Source: Phycisphaerales bacterium | GTDB lineage: Bacteria; Planctomycetota; Phycisphaerae; Phycisphaerales; SM1A02 | NCBI GenBank assembly: GCA_029245245.1 | Contig: JAQWPT010000033.1 | Span: 124,001-188,000 of the forward strand | Direction of reading: 5' to 3' | DNA length: 64,000 bases | In this document: piece by piece, positions 8,623 through 16,522 of the stretch | How the letters are laid out: the number at the start of each line of letters is the position of its first letter | How positions within the stretch are numbered: the stretch's first letter is position 1 | Notes under the pieces: generated by a model | Told to the model about the DNA's origin: nothing | What the model saw: the letters and a program-made list of their open reading frames with translations, nothing else | The model's database searches: none | Translations under genes and position numbers: made by a program

Positions 8623-8982
8623 TCAGTACAGCGGGATGGAGTCGTCGATGTCACGGGACCAGCGATCGATCCCTCCGGTCATGGACTGGACATGCTGGAA
8701 CCCGTGGTGTCGGAGCAGCCTGGTGATGATCAGGGACCTGGCGCCCTTGTGGCAGTAGACCACGATGTCACGGTCCTTGCAGTCGTCGAGTTCATGCATG
8801 CGCAGGCTCATTTCCTGGAGGGGGATGAGTCGAGCATGTTCGAGGTGGCCGATGGCCCATTCCGAGTCGGTGCGGCAGTCAAGCAGGACCAGGCCCTGCC
8901 CGGCGTCGAGGCGACGCTGGACATCGGTGGGCTCGATTTCCAGTTCGATCGTGTTGTGGTCTGGTTCATTCATGATTGACAT
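8623..8982 (-). CDS. rhodanese-like domain protein
   Basis: A single rhodanese domain of about 120 residues. The active-site loop CHKGARS carries the catalytic cysteine, preceded by the strand DIVVYC. The entry segment LLDCRTDSEWAIGHLEHA matches the conserved start of the fold. It probably transfers sulfur or acts in redox handling in the cytoplasm; the substrate is unknown. ATG at 8982 follows AGGA closely and directly precedes the folded domain. An alternative ATG at 9021 overlaps the recX stop as ATGA and adds 13 residues; either is possible. Confidence 0.85.
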   Translation of the reverse strand: MSIMNEPDHNTIELEIEPTDVQRRLDAGQGLVLLDCRTDSEWAIGHLEHARLIPLQEMSLRMHELDDCKDRDIVVYCHKGARSLIITRLLRHHGFQHVQSMTGGIDRWSRDIDDSIPLY

Positions 8983-9017
8983 GGATTCCTGCAGCGTACC
9001 CGGTGGGTCGATCTGGT

Positions 9018-9509
9018 TCATCGGTGCAGCAGGTCAAGCCGCTCCAGGACCTCGAGGACGACCTCCTCATCGTATCCCTTGCGTGCGAGGACGCCCTGCA
9101 GTCTTCGAATGATGACCTCCGGGGGCTTGGATGCCAGGCCTGCAAGTCGGCGTTGAGCGAGGTCCATGGCCAGTTCCACCGGTGCGGGGCCTTCATCGCA
9201 TCCGGCCACTGTTCGTGCGATGTGGGAGTCGATCCCTTCTTCCTGGAGCCGCAGCGCCAGCGCATCGGGAGCGAGGGAGCCGCTTCGGCACCATCGCGTG
9301 GCCAGTGCCTCGGCGCACCGCTGGTCGTCGATCCAGCCGCGTTGCTGGAACTCGTCGAGCAGGGACTGCACGTGGTCGGGATCACCGCCGCGTTCCAGGA
9401 GCCGGTTCTGGATGTGTTGTCGGGATCGATCGGTCCGATGCAGCCAGTCCAGGGCCCAGGTGCGGAGTTGCTGGGGGTCGGGCCTCGAGGGTGTGTTGGG
9501 AGAAGTCAT
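9018..9509 (-). CDS. recX: RecX-family regulatory protein
   Basis: RecX proteins bind RecA filaments and limit recombination activity. The 163-residue product is within the family length. It shows the three-helix repeat pattern: ALDWLHRTDRSRQHIQNRL, then LLDEFQQRGWIDDQRCAEA, and a C-terminal repeat around RRLQGVLARKGYDEEVV. The family signature of 'GWIDDxRxA' is clear. recA is not in this window. Its start overlaps the stop of the upstream TPR gene and its stop overlaps a possible rhodanese start. Confidence 0.82.
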   Translation of the reverse strand: MTSPNTPSRPDPQQLRTWALDWLHRTDRSRQHIQNRLLERGGDPDHVQSLLDEFQQRGWIDDQRCAEALATRWCRSGSLAPDALALRLQEEGIDSHIARTVAGCDEGPAPVELAMDLAQRRLAGLASKPPEVIIRRLQGVLARKGYDEEVVLEVLERLDLLHR

Positions 9510-9823
9510 TGGGTGCTGATGCGTTCCATGGCATTGCGTATCTGCTCAAAGGCTTCGTTGTCCTCGGTTTCCCGTGCCTGCTCGGCAGCCTGGGCCAATG
9601 TCTCCATCGCGGCGGGCTGGTCATTGGCTCGGTGCTGGCACATGGCCATGGACACTGCGGCGGGATACCAGGTCGGGTCGATCTCCAGTGCCAGTTTGAA
9701 ATGGGCCGCAGCATGGTCGTCCTGCCCGCGGCGGAGGTATTCACTGCCGAGTTCGCACAGAGCATCCGGGTCGCCGGGGGCGTGTTCAACACGGTGTCGA
9801 AGGTGGTCGAGGTGGTCTGGCAT
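9506..9823 (-). CDS. small TPR-repeat protein
   Basis: About 105 residues with two to three tetratricopeptide-like helices: DALCELGSEYLRRGQ, AHFKLALEIDPTWYPAA, and a third around AAMETLAQAAEQARE. TPRs mediate protein-protein contacts; no enzyme motif is seen. The frame is open to 9937, but those codons overlap the divergent lipoprotein gene and read like a non-coding leader. ATG at 9823 (MPDHLDHL) is therefore preferred, although it lacks a clear ribosome binding site. Overlaps recX by four bases (ATGA). Confidence 0.7.
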   Translation of the reverse strand: MPDHLDHLRHRVEHAPGDPDALCELGSEYLRRGQDDHAAAHFKLALEIDPTWYPAAVSMAMCQHRANDQPAAMETLAQAAEQARETEDNEAFEQIRNAMERISTQ

Positions 9824-9878
9824 GCGTTGTGACTGGTGGTTCGGGTCGTGAAGCGGCTGCGGGAGTATGCTTTGCATC

Positions 9879-11414
9879 ATGCGATCCACTGCACGGACAA
9901 CCTCCCGGGCCATTCTCGCCCTGGCCATCCTGGTCATGGGACTCGAAGGATGCGTCGAGACCTACAAGCCGGCGAAGTCGCCTCGCCCCAGGACGGAGCT
10001 GTTGACCGTGCAGCATCACACTGGTGGAACGCATTATCGCATGCTGGTGGATGACGGTGTGTGGTACCAGTTGATGGGCGGTGAACTGCTGGTGATCGAC
10101 GCCAAGACGGGTCGAGTCGCCTTCCGGGAGGATCTCGCCGACCCGGGCACCTCCGGTCCCGCGATCGACATGGTCCTGGATGGAGATGAGCTGCTGGTGG
10201 TGCTCGAGGACAGCGGCGTGGTTCGCCTGACTCTTGACGACCCTCGGCGACCATGGCTGGAAGAAACGACGACCTCCGGGCAACTTGGAATTCGTCCCCG
10301 GGGCATCGTCCTGGCTGGAGGCGAGCGCCTTGTCTTCGGCGACGGTGGTGTGGTGGACCTCGAGACCGGCCGGCGGCTGGTGAAGGTCGAGGGCGTGGTG
10401 ACATCCGTGGACAGCAGTGAAGATGGTCTCGTCTATTGTCAGGATCGACGCATCCACCGCATGTCCGATGACGAGTTCGTCGGCTCGGCCAACCACATCC
10501 AGTCGGTGCCGGGACTCACGCCGGATGATCCGCGGCGACATGTCTTCGTGCGCAACGAGCGAAACGGATCGCTGGTGGGATTCATGGGGGCCGACCTGCG
10601 CGAGATCGATGCACAGGCCTGGACCGTTCCCTTGCCGGGCACGACCACTCGGGTTCGACAATACGAAGATCGACTGATCGTGGTGTCATCGCTGGCGGTG
10701 CGGGTCTACCGCATCGCTCCCGACGGCCTGCACCTGGATGAGGAAATCGCCATTGTGGGCGCGGTCGATGCGGACATGCACGACAAAGATCGAATCATTC
10801 TCGCCGGCGAGTTCGGGCGGGGTGCGTGGCGGCTGGAGGATGACATGAATGGGACGAAGCGGACCTTCGCGATGTACCACCCTGAACCAGCCGGGTTGAG
10901 TCGAGCCGTGTCCGATGGTCGGAACATCCTGGCTGATTCGCCACGGGGCATGTGGATGTACCGCATCGGTGACAAGGCCGTGCAGGTGGCCGTCAGCGAC
11001 GTCGAGTTTGCAGAGCCCGCGCGTGAGGCCGTGATGCTGGACTGGACATTCCGCATCACCGGTGAGGGACGTGAGATCGAGGTCGATACCCCGGTGGGCA
11101 TCGATCGGCTGGTTGCGCCCCGTGGAGGCCGTTTCCACTGTGTGGTGGCGGCTGACAATGTGATCTGGATCGGACACGACGGTGGGATCATCATGGTCCG
11201 ACTGCCGACCGAGGGCATCACCGTGCCGTATGGATGGGACTCGTGGACCGAGGAAGATCGCATGGCCAGTGGTGTGGGTCCGCTGGATGGCATGACGAAA
11301 TTGTCGGTTCGCCTCGACGGTCCGGTGTTCTTCCTCGAGCCGCTGATGCTTGGCGGAGGAGTCGCCTTCGTGAGCGAGTCGGGCGGATTCGGAATCGTCG
11401 CCGAGGAGTTCTGA
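9879..11414 (+). CDS. predicted lipoprotein, beta-propeller-like
   Basis: The product has 511 residues. An N-terminal signal ends in the lipobox LEGC (Cys about residue 25), so the mature protein should be lipid-anchored. The rest is beta-rich with recurring short strands and turns (GGELLVIDAKTGRVAF, DGLVYCQDRRIHRM, NVIWIGHDGG), as in WD/PQQ-type propellers, but no specific family was recognised. ATG at 9879 is preferred over 9867 because the latter abuts the GGGAG. It diverges from the TPR/recX run across 55 bases. It ends two bases before the convergent nth stop codon. Function unknown; surface or periplasmic binding is an inference. Confidence 0.72.
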   Translation: MRSTARTTSRAILALAILVMGLEGCVETYKPAKSPRPRTELLTVQHHTGGTHYRMLVDDGVWYQLMGGELLVIDAKTGRVAFREDLADPGTSGPAIDMVLDGDELLVVLEDSGVVRLTLDDPRRPWLEETTTSGQLGIRPRGIVLAGGERLVFGDGGVVDLETGRRLVKVEGVVTSVDSSEDGLVYCQDRRIHRMSDDEFVGSANHIQSVPGLTPDDPRRHVFVRNERNGSLVGFMGADLREIDAQAWTVPLPGTTTRVRQYEDRLIVVSSLAVRVYRIAPDGLHLDEEIAIVGAVDADMHDKDRIILAGEFGRGAWRLEDDMNGTKRTFAMYHPEPAGLSRAVSDGRNILADSPRGMWMYRIGDKAVQVAVSDVEFAEPAREAVMLDWTFRITGEGREIEVDTPVGIDRLVAPRGGRFHCVVAADNVIWIGHDGGIIMVRLPTEGITVPYGWDSWTEEDRMASGVGPLDGMTKLSVRLDGPVFFLEPLMLGGGVAFVSESGGFGIVAEEF

Positions 11415-11416
11415 AC

Positions 11417-12118
11417 TCACTCGTTGCTGCAGGAGCCCCATCGTCGGCAGATCGGGTCGGTGGCGCAACTGCCACCTCGTGCCTTGCAGACACGCCGCCC
11501 ATGGAAGATCAGCAGGTGACTCAGCAGGGTCCATTTTCTCCGTGGGAAGAGAGCCATCAGGTCGCGTTCGATGGACACCGGAGTCGACGCCTGGGAGAGA
11601 TCCAGTCGGTGACTCAGCCGGGTGACGTGGGTGTCGACCACCACGCCCATGTTGATGTTGAATGCGTTGCCAAGCACCACGTTGGCCGTCTTCCTGGCCA
11701 CGCCGCGCAGTTCCAGCAATGCCTCCATGTTCGAGGGCACCTCGTCCTGGTGCACCTCGTGGATCCGCTTCATCGATTCATGCACCGCCTTGGCCTTGTT
11801 TCGGAACAGGCCGATGGTCGCGATGTGCGGTTCGATGTCGCCAGGCGTCGCCCTGGCGTAGTCGCCAGGTGTCGGGAAGGCAGTGAAGAGCCCGGGAGTC
11901 GCCTTGTTGACGCCGACATCCGTGGCCTGGGCCGAGAGGATGGTGGCGATCAGCAGCTCTGCGGGTGATGCGTAGTCAAGTTCGCAATGTGCATCGGGGT
12001 AGGCCTTGGAGAGGGCGTTGAAGATGCGGCCGGCGCGGCGCGTTCGATCGGGGTCCGGCTTCGGCAGGTCGAATCCAGCCTTGGAGGTTGCGCCGGGCGT
12101 GGTCGTGGGGCTGGTCAT
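11417..12118 (-). CDS. nth: endonuclease III (DNA glycosylase/AP lyase)
   Basis: Nth removes oxidised pyrimidines and nicks abasic sites in base excision repair. The 233-residue protein has the helix-hairpin-helix with catalytic lysine (LRGVARKTANVVL) and the downstream aspartate (VVDTHVTRLSHRL). SAQATD, a conserved substrate-side segment, is also present. The C-terminus has four cysteines as expected for the 4Fe-4S loop, but spaced C-x6-C-x5-C-x5-C rather than C-x6-C-x2-C-x5-C. ATG at 12118 overlaps the upstream membrane-protein stop as ATGA. The frame stays open to 13645, but that stretch is a shadow of other genes. Confidence 0.93.
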   Translation of the reverse strand: MTSPTTTPGATSKAGFDLPKPDPDRTRRAGRIFNALSKAYPDAHCELDYASPAELLIATILSAQATDVGVNKATPGLFTAFPTPGDYARATPGDIEPHIATIGLFRNKAKAVHESMKRIHEVHQDEVPSNMEALLELRGVARKTANVVLGNAFNINMGVVVDTHVTRLSHRLDLSQASTPVSIERDLMALFPRRKWTLLSHLLIFHGRRVCKARGGSCATDPICRRWGSCSNE

Positions 12119-12690
12119 CTTGATGCGCCCTGCTTTCCCGGGAGCCGGTACATGATGGCCAGGGCCCCGATGGCGATGAGGGTGAGGATGGCTCCTGTTT
12201 CCATGAGAGTCGAGGCGGTCGGATGCATCGAGTTGAATGCGTCGTAGGCGCGGGTGGCCAGGTCGACGTCGCCGTTGCGAGCGGCAGTCCGATAGGCCTG
12301 CAGGTCGGCGTTCATGTCGGGCATGATCAGAAAGATCCGTGACCACAGGCAGGCCATGGCAAGCAGGCTTGCCAGGGTCCAGCCGATGCGTGCAACGGGG
12401 CGGTGGGATCCGGCTCCGACAGCCCAGTGCAGCACGATGCACGCCAGCACGATGCACGTGAACACCACCTGGGCGGCGTCGGTGGCGGTGAAGATCGGTT
12501 CGGTGATCAGTCCGGAGGCAAGGCGGCCGTGCACGGAGGGGTCCATGGCGCTGAACTCCGGCAGCGTGGGGTTCAGTTCGGGCAGGGTGGCGAAGACTCC
12601 CGCGGCGGCGATCCCGGCTGCAGCAATGGCTGCCATCCAGAGGGTCATGGACCACCACGTCGCCATCGAGAGCAGGGCTCGGCCGCTCAT
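12115..12690 (-). CDS. four-helix membrane protein of unknown function
   Basis: The protein has 191 residues. Four hydrophobic segments are visible near residues 10-30, 65-90, 100-125 and 165-185. A soluble stretch rich in Asp and Ala lies before the last helix. The pattern of an early Ala/Gly-rich helix followed by a conserved-looking FTATDAAQVVF resembles DUF4149-type membrane proteins, but only weakly. ATG at 12690 overlaps the moaE stop (ATGA) and its own stop overlaps the nth start, so the three genes should be translationally coupled. No function can be assigned. Confidence 0.75.
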   Translation of the reverse strand: MSGRALLSMATWWSMTLWMAAIAAAGIAAAGVFATLPELNPTLPEFSAMDPSVHGRLASGLITEPIFTATDAAQVVFTCIVLACIVLHWAVGAGSHRPVARIGWTLASLLAMACLWSRIFLIMPDMNADLQAYRTAARNGDVDLATRAYDAFNSMHPTASTLMETGAILTLIAIGALAIMYRLPGKQGASR

Positions 12691-13133
12691 GAGGCGTGCT
12701 CCGTGACTGGAACTCCGTCGACCCAGGTCGTCCCGTCGGTCCACTGTTCCCGTTTCCAGATCGGGACCTGCTGCTTGAGGGTATCGATGAGCCACCGGCA
12801 GGCGGCAAAGGCATTGTCACGGTGATCACAGGCGACATGGACGTGCACGCTTGTCTCACCCACGGCGACGATGCCCATCGAATGGTGGAGGTCCACGCGG
12901 TGACATGACCATCGCTGGGCCGCGGTGTCGGCGAGGTTGCGCATGGTGCGAAGGGCCAGTGGTCGATATCCCTCGTAGTCCAGGGCACGAAGTCGACCGT
13001 GTCGTGGATGCTGCTCGGGCCGGGTACGACCGATGAAGGAGCAGGCGCCGCCGCCCTCGGCGGGTGGGGTTCTATCGGGGGGAAGCGGTCCGTCGACCAG
13101 TTGCACATCGATGATGTGAGCATCATCTGCCAT
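12687..13133 (-). CDS. moaE: molybdopterin synthase catalytic subunit (MoaE)
   Basis: MoaE receives sulfur from thiocarboxylated MoaD and converts precursor Z to molybdopterin. The 148-residue product is the normal size. Conserved parts include the ACSFIGRTR strand, LDYEGYRPLALRTM, the histidine-rich HHSMGIVAVGE, and the C-terminal LKQQVPIWKRE with the catalytic lysine. No moaD, moaA or moaC lies nearby, so the rest of the pathway must be elsewhere. It is the first gene of a coupled group with a membrane protein and nth. Confidence 0.93.
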   Translation of the reverse strand: MADDAHIIDVQLVDGPLPPDRTPPAEGGGACSFIGRTRPEQHPRHGRLRALDYEGYRPLALRTMRNLADTAAQRWSCHRVDLHHSMGIVAVGETSVHVHVACDHRDNAFAACRWLIDTLKQQVPIWKREQWTDGTTWVDGVPVTEHAS

Positions 13134-13155
13134 GGGTCCATGGTAGCCTCAAGCC

Positions 13156-13917
13156 ATGGCATTGTTCCCTTCCCAGGAATGGATCCTCTCCCCGACGATC
13201 TCATCCCTCGCTCTGCCGCCGAGGAACGCGATCGATCGCCTGCGCCAGCAGGGATGGCGAGGTGTCCAACTCGATGTTCGCGCCGAGGGGACTCGCCCCG
13301 GGGACCTGGGGGAATCCGGCCGCCGTGACCTGCGTTCATCGCTTCGTCGGAGCAACCAGGAGTTGACCGGTCTGGATTTCTGGATTCCCATGCAGGCATG
13401 GACTTCGTCGGAGACGGTGCAGCGGGCGTTGGATGCGACGGTGTCCAGCATCGACCTGGCGGCCGATCTCGGTCGGTGCCCGGTGTCGATGGTCCTGCCT
13501 GGCGACGAGGTCGATTCCGGAGTGCTCGACGCAATCTGTTCGCATGCCATGAGTCGGGGGGTACGACTGGCAGATCACCGCGTCGAGGCGGTGATGAGTG
13601 GACCGTCGCACGGGATCGGGATTGATCCCGTGGCCCTGCTTTCATCCGGGGTCGATCCAGCAGGGGTGGTCAATGCCGCGTCAGAGCAGCTCGTCTCCGT
13701 CCGCCTGGGGGATCTGGACGAGGCGGGACAGCGTGTGCCGCCAGGAATCGACGGGACAGGCCGATTGGACCTGACGGCGTACAAGGTCGCCTTGACTCTG
13801 CGAAGTTGGACATCCGGTGTGGTCGTGGACCTGCGGCAGTGGCCCGATCCAGCTGCAGGGATGCAGCAGGCCAGGGAAGCATGGGCTGCAGCGGACGCTT
13901 CTGCCGGGGCATGCTGA
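13156..13917 (+). CDS. predicted TIM-barrel protein (sugar isomerase/AP-endonuclease-like)
   Basis: The protein has 253 residues. Alternating strands and helices such as GWRGVQLDVRAEG, ELTGLDFWIPMQ, and DPVALLSSGVDP, ending in LTAYKVALTLRSWTSG, fit the xylose-isomerase-like TIM barrel. Such proteins isomerise sugars or hydrolyse phosphodiesters. However, the metal-binding Glu/His/Asp set typical of active members is not clearly seen, so enzyme activity is uncertain. It diverges from moaE across 22 bases and precedes acpS by 28 bases. Start ATG at 13156 has no evident Shine-Dalgarno sequence. Confidence 0.62.
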   Translation: MALFPSQEWILSPTISSLALPPRNAIDRLRQQGWRGVQLDVRAEGTRPGDLGESGRRDLRSSLRRSNQELTGLDFWIPMQAWTSSETVQRALDATVSSIDLAADLGRCPVSMVLPGDEVDSGVLDAICSHAMSRGVRLADHRVEAVMSGPSHGIGIDPVALLSSGVDPAGVVNAASEQLVSVRLGDLDEAGQRVPPGIDGTGRLDLTAYKVALTLRSWTSGVVVDLRQWPDPAAGMQQAREAWAAADASAGAC

Positions 13918-13945
13918 ACGTCCCGGCCATCGGTAGAATGATCGC

Positions 13946-14335
13946 ATGGCCGTTCTTTCCCATGGCGTGGACCTGGTCGAGGTGGAACGCATCGAGCGAA
14001 TGCTCCAGGCGCACGGCGATCGATTCATCAATCGCGTGTTCACCGAGGGCGAGCAGGCCTATGCTGAATCCGGGCCGGGTCTTCGTGCCGAGCGCTACGC
14101 AGCGCGATTCGCTTGCAAGGAAGCTGTCTTCAAGGTCCTTGGAACCGGTTGGGGGCAGGGAGTGTCCTGGTCGGACGTGGACGTGGTTCGCGCACCGGGC
14201 GGCCAGCCCCACATCCAGGTCAGTGGCGTCGCCTCCGAGCGGGCGCAGACCATGGGTGTGCAGTCCTGGTTCGTCAGCATCACCCATACCGGTGGACAGG
14301 CGATGGCAAGTGTGATCGCAACGGACGAAGCCTGA
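13946..14335 (+). CDS. acpS: holo-[acyl-carrier-protein] synthase
   Basis: AcpS transfers the 4'-phosphopantetheine arm of CoA to apo-ACP, activating fatty acid synthesis. The 129-residue protein is normal length. The two metal/CoA motifs are present: GVDLVEVERIE at residue 7 and RFACKEAVFKVLGTG near residue 53. The last third carries the usual SITHTGGQAMASVIA. FabI (38455) and CoaX (42480) in this window act in the same fatty-acid/CoA area. It is followed ten bases later by an SPOR-like protein gene. Confidence 0.95.
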   Translation: MAVLSHGVDLVEVERIERMLQAHGDRFINRVFTEGEQAYAESGPGLRAERYAARFACKEAVFKVLGTGWGQGVSWSDVDVVRAPGGQPHIQVSGVASERAQTMGVQSWFVSITHTGGQAMASVIATDEA

Positions 14336-14345
14336 AGGAGGCGCC

Positions 14346-14990
14346 ATGGGGAGGCGACAATCCAGACCGGCCTTGCTGGAACTCTTCAAGTCATTGGAGG
14401 CGGAGTCGACTTCGCCGCGATCGGAACAGGATGGCGCCACGGCCTGGCCGGGCCCCGGTCGCAGCATCCGGGTCACTGCCGGCCACCTGCTTGTGGTGGG
14501 TGCGTTGGTGATGATCCTCATCGTCATCACCTGGATGATCGCGTTCCGGCAGGGGGAGTTGCAGGCACGCGCCGACCTGGAATCCGTCATTTTCCAGCCC
14601 GTGGTATCCGATCCAGTCCTCGCAGCGCCGGTCGTGATCGAGATTCCAGATCCCCTGGAGGCAGGCCAGGAGAGCCCCTTCAGTGCCCCCTTGGTGGGGG
14701 ATCCACGCCAGCAAGGCCTCTTTTACTTCGTCCTCGCCGAGACCCGGGAGGCTGGGGCCCTCCGCCTGGCGAGATTCTGTCGTGAGCGGGGACTTGAAAC
14801 CTGGGTCATTCCACGTGACAATGCAGGACTGGCTCGAGTCATCACCCTGCCGGGGCTGACATCCACCTCCAGATCCGAGGCAAGTTGCCGGGACCTGGAT
14901 GATCGAATCGGCGGAATCGGACTCCAATGGGTGGAATCCGGAGGCCAATCGAGTCTGGAAGATCGTTACCTGGTCCGTTGGGACGGGTGA
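14346..14990 (+). CDS. single-pass membrane protein with SPOR-like C-terminal domain
   Basis: The protein has 214 residues. A charged N-terminal 50 residues is followed by one transmembrane helix (LLVVGALVMILIVITWMI). Beyond a Pro-rich linker, residues 118-214 resemble an SPOR-like fold: YFVLAETREAGALRLARFC, then GLETWVIPRDN, and DLDDRIGGIGLQWV. SPOR domains bind denuded peptidoglycan, so a septal or wall role is possible, but the assignment is by pattern only. The start ATG at 14346 is preceded by GAAGGAGG, a strong ribosome binding site. Confidence 0.7.
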   Translation: MGRRQSRPALLELFKSLEAESTSPRSEQDGATAWPGPGRSIRVTAGHLLVVGALVMILIVITWMIAFRQGELQARADLESVIFQPVVSDPVLAAPVVIEIPDPLEAGQESPFSAPLVGDPRQQGLFYFVLAETREAGALRLARFCRERGLETWVIPRDNAGLARVITLPGLTSTSRSEASCRDLDDRIGGIGLQWVESGGQSSLEDRYLVRWDG

Positions 14991-15016
14991 CACCGAGACG
15001 AACCACGGAGTGGACC

Positions 15017-15271
15017 ATGAGCCTGCATCGAAGCCTGAAGACGAAGCCCTCGGGACTCAACCAGCACCGCAACGTGCTGACTCGAAATGAGCGTATCGAG
15101 CATCTCGCTGAGCGGGGTGAGTTCAAGCTCGACGGTGAATCGCCGTTCGGTCTCGTGAAGGTCGGCAATCGCAAGGTCCAGGCCAAGAAGAAGGTCAAGG
15201 AAGCGTCCGAAGAGGATGGCACTGCCACGCCCGCAGAGGGTGCCGAGGCCGCTTCCTCCGAGGAGTCCTGA
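15017..15271 (+). CDS. small basic protein of the PVC bacteria (TIGR04137-like)
   Basis: The protein has 84 residues. The N-terminal 50 match the 'small basic protein' family known from Planctomycetota, Verrucomicrobiota, Chlamydiota and Lentisphaerota: MSLHRSLKTK, then HRNVLTRNERIEHL and a closing KVGNRKV. The function is unknown; the charge suggests RNA or ribosome association. The remaining 30 residues are a Lys-rich link then an acidic Ala/Glu/Ser tail. ATG at 15017 follows GGAG with six bases; the longer frame from 14927 overlaps the previous gene and is not conserved. This is the best lineage marker in the window. Confidence 0.85.
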   Translation: MSLHRSLKTKPSGLNQHRNVLTRNERIEHLAERGEFKLDGESPFGLVKVGNRKVQAKKKVKEASEEDGTATPAEGAEAASSEES

Positions 15272-15300
15272 GGCGAATACGAAATACGGTGTTGATGTCG

Positions 15301-15327
15301 GATCGCCACGTCGCGTGGACGGCGATC
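15301..15327. terminator. inverted repeat between convergent genes
   Basis: GATCG...CGATC flanks an inner CCACG-tcg-CGTGG, so a two-part stem of ten pairs with a small asymmetric bulge can form. It sits between the small basic protein stop and the aminotransferase stop, and just overlaps the latter. No T-run follows on either strand, so its role as terminator is tentative. Confidence 0.35.
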
Positions 15328-16468
15328 ACTGCATCATGTCGGTGAGAATCTCGAGCCCCTCGGTCAGTTTCTCTTCATCTGCGGCGATGCTCAGTCGGAA
15401 ATGCGTGTCCCGTTCGCTGAAGACGTTGCCGGGGATGACGATGACGTTTCGCCGAATCGCTTCTTCGCAGAAGTCCGTGGCCGAGCAGTCCATGTGCTCG
15501 GGCACCTTGATGAACGCGTAGATCGCACCGCCGGGCTCGTTCACTTCAGTGAGGCTGCTGAAGGCATCGACCACCATGCGACTTCGGGCCTGGTACCGGT
15601 CCACGATGGGTTGCATGTCGGTGTGCAGGGCGGCGATGGCGCCTGCCTGGGCCATCGAGGGGGCACAGACGAATGAATACTGCTGCAACTTGGCCATTTC
15701 GGAGATCAGCCAGGAGGGGCCGGCAGCAAATCCGAGGCGCCAGCCGGTGCAGCCGTAGGTCTTTCCGAACCCGCGGATGAGCAGCATGTCGTCGAGGTGA
15801 CGAGCGGGACTGGGGCAGTGCCCGGTTTCGTCGAGGTGATCCGGCCAGGTGAAGAGGTCGTAGATCTCGTCGGAGATCAGCATGACGCCGCGGTCCTGGC
15901 ACAGGTCGGCGAGGTCGTCGAGTTCCTGCTTCGTCAGTACGACGCCGGTGGGATTGGCCGGCGAGTTCACCAGCACGATCTTCGTTCGATCCGTCAGCAG
16001 CGGCTCGACGCGTTCGGCGGTCATCCTGAAATCGGGATACGTGTCGCAGAGCGTGATCGTCGCGTTCGTCATGGGCCCCAGGGCGGTGTACACGACGAAG
16101 TATGGGTCCGCCACGATGACCTCGTCGCCAGGGTCCAGCAGGGCCATGAATGACAGCAACAGCGCGCCGCTGGTGCCGGAGGTGACCAGTACATCCAGGT
16201 CTTCGCGATCAAGGTCCCATCCGACATCGTCCTTGAGGTGGGTGCGAATCTCCTCAAGAAGGAGCGGGTTGCCGGTGGTCAGGGTGTACCCGTTGTGATC
16301 CTGCTCGATGGCCCTGATGGTGGCCTGCTTGACTGGTTCAGGGACTGCAAAATCGGGCTGGCCGATCGAGAGATTGATGGGGTTCTCGAGCTTTGCGCCG
16401 AGTTGAAATGCCCTGCGTATGCCCGAGACATCGATCTCGTTGACACGATTGGATAGAAGTGGATGCAT
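15326..16468 (-). CDS. class I/II pyridoxal-phosphate aminotransferase
   Basis: The product has 380 residues, fold type I. The PLP lysine lies in RGFGKTYGCTGWRLG. Other conserved parts: substrate arm INLSIGQPDFAVPE near residue 32, NSPANPTGV near 170, and SDEIYDLF near 200. The sequence resembles aspartate/aromatic aminotransferases of subgroup I; exact amino acid cannot be fixed by eye. ATG at 16468 (MHPLLSNRV) is preferred. A GTG at 16522 immediately after the upstream stop would add 18 unconserved residues. Upstream are the DUF2089 and membrane-protein genes on the same strand. Confidence 0.9.
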   Translation of the reverse strand: MHPLLSNRVNEIDVSGIRRAFQLGAKLENPINLSIGQPDFAVPEPVKQATIRAIEQDHNGYTLTTGNPLLLEEIRTHLKDDVGWDLDREDLDVLVTSGTSGALLLSFMALLDPGDEVIVADPYFVVYTALGPMTNATITLCDTYPDFRMTAERVEPLLTDRTKIVLVNSPANPTGVVLTKQELDDLADLCQDRGVMLISDEIYDLFTWPDHLDETGHCPSPARHLDDMLLIRGFGKTYGCTGWRLGFAAGPSWLISEMAKLQQYSFVCAPSMAQAGAIAALHTDMQPIVDRYQARSRMVVDAFSSLTEVNEPGGAIYAFIKVPEHMDCSATDFCEEAIRRNVIVIPGNVFSERDTHFRLSIAADEEKLTEGLEILTDMMQ

Positions 16469-16522
16469 CGACACGGCTACAGGGTACCGGGAACCGGTGG
16501 GTGACGGCTCATCGCTGCCCAC

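Noticed and set aside
12119-13645. Very long open frame upstream of nth, seemingly a 742-residue fusion protein
   Set aside because: The added 508 codons are the antisense or shifted reading of moaE, the membrane protein and the TIM-barrel gene; only the last 233 residues show conserved motifs.
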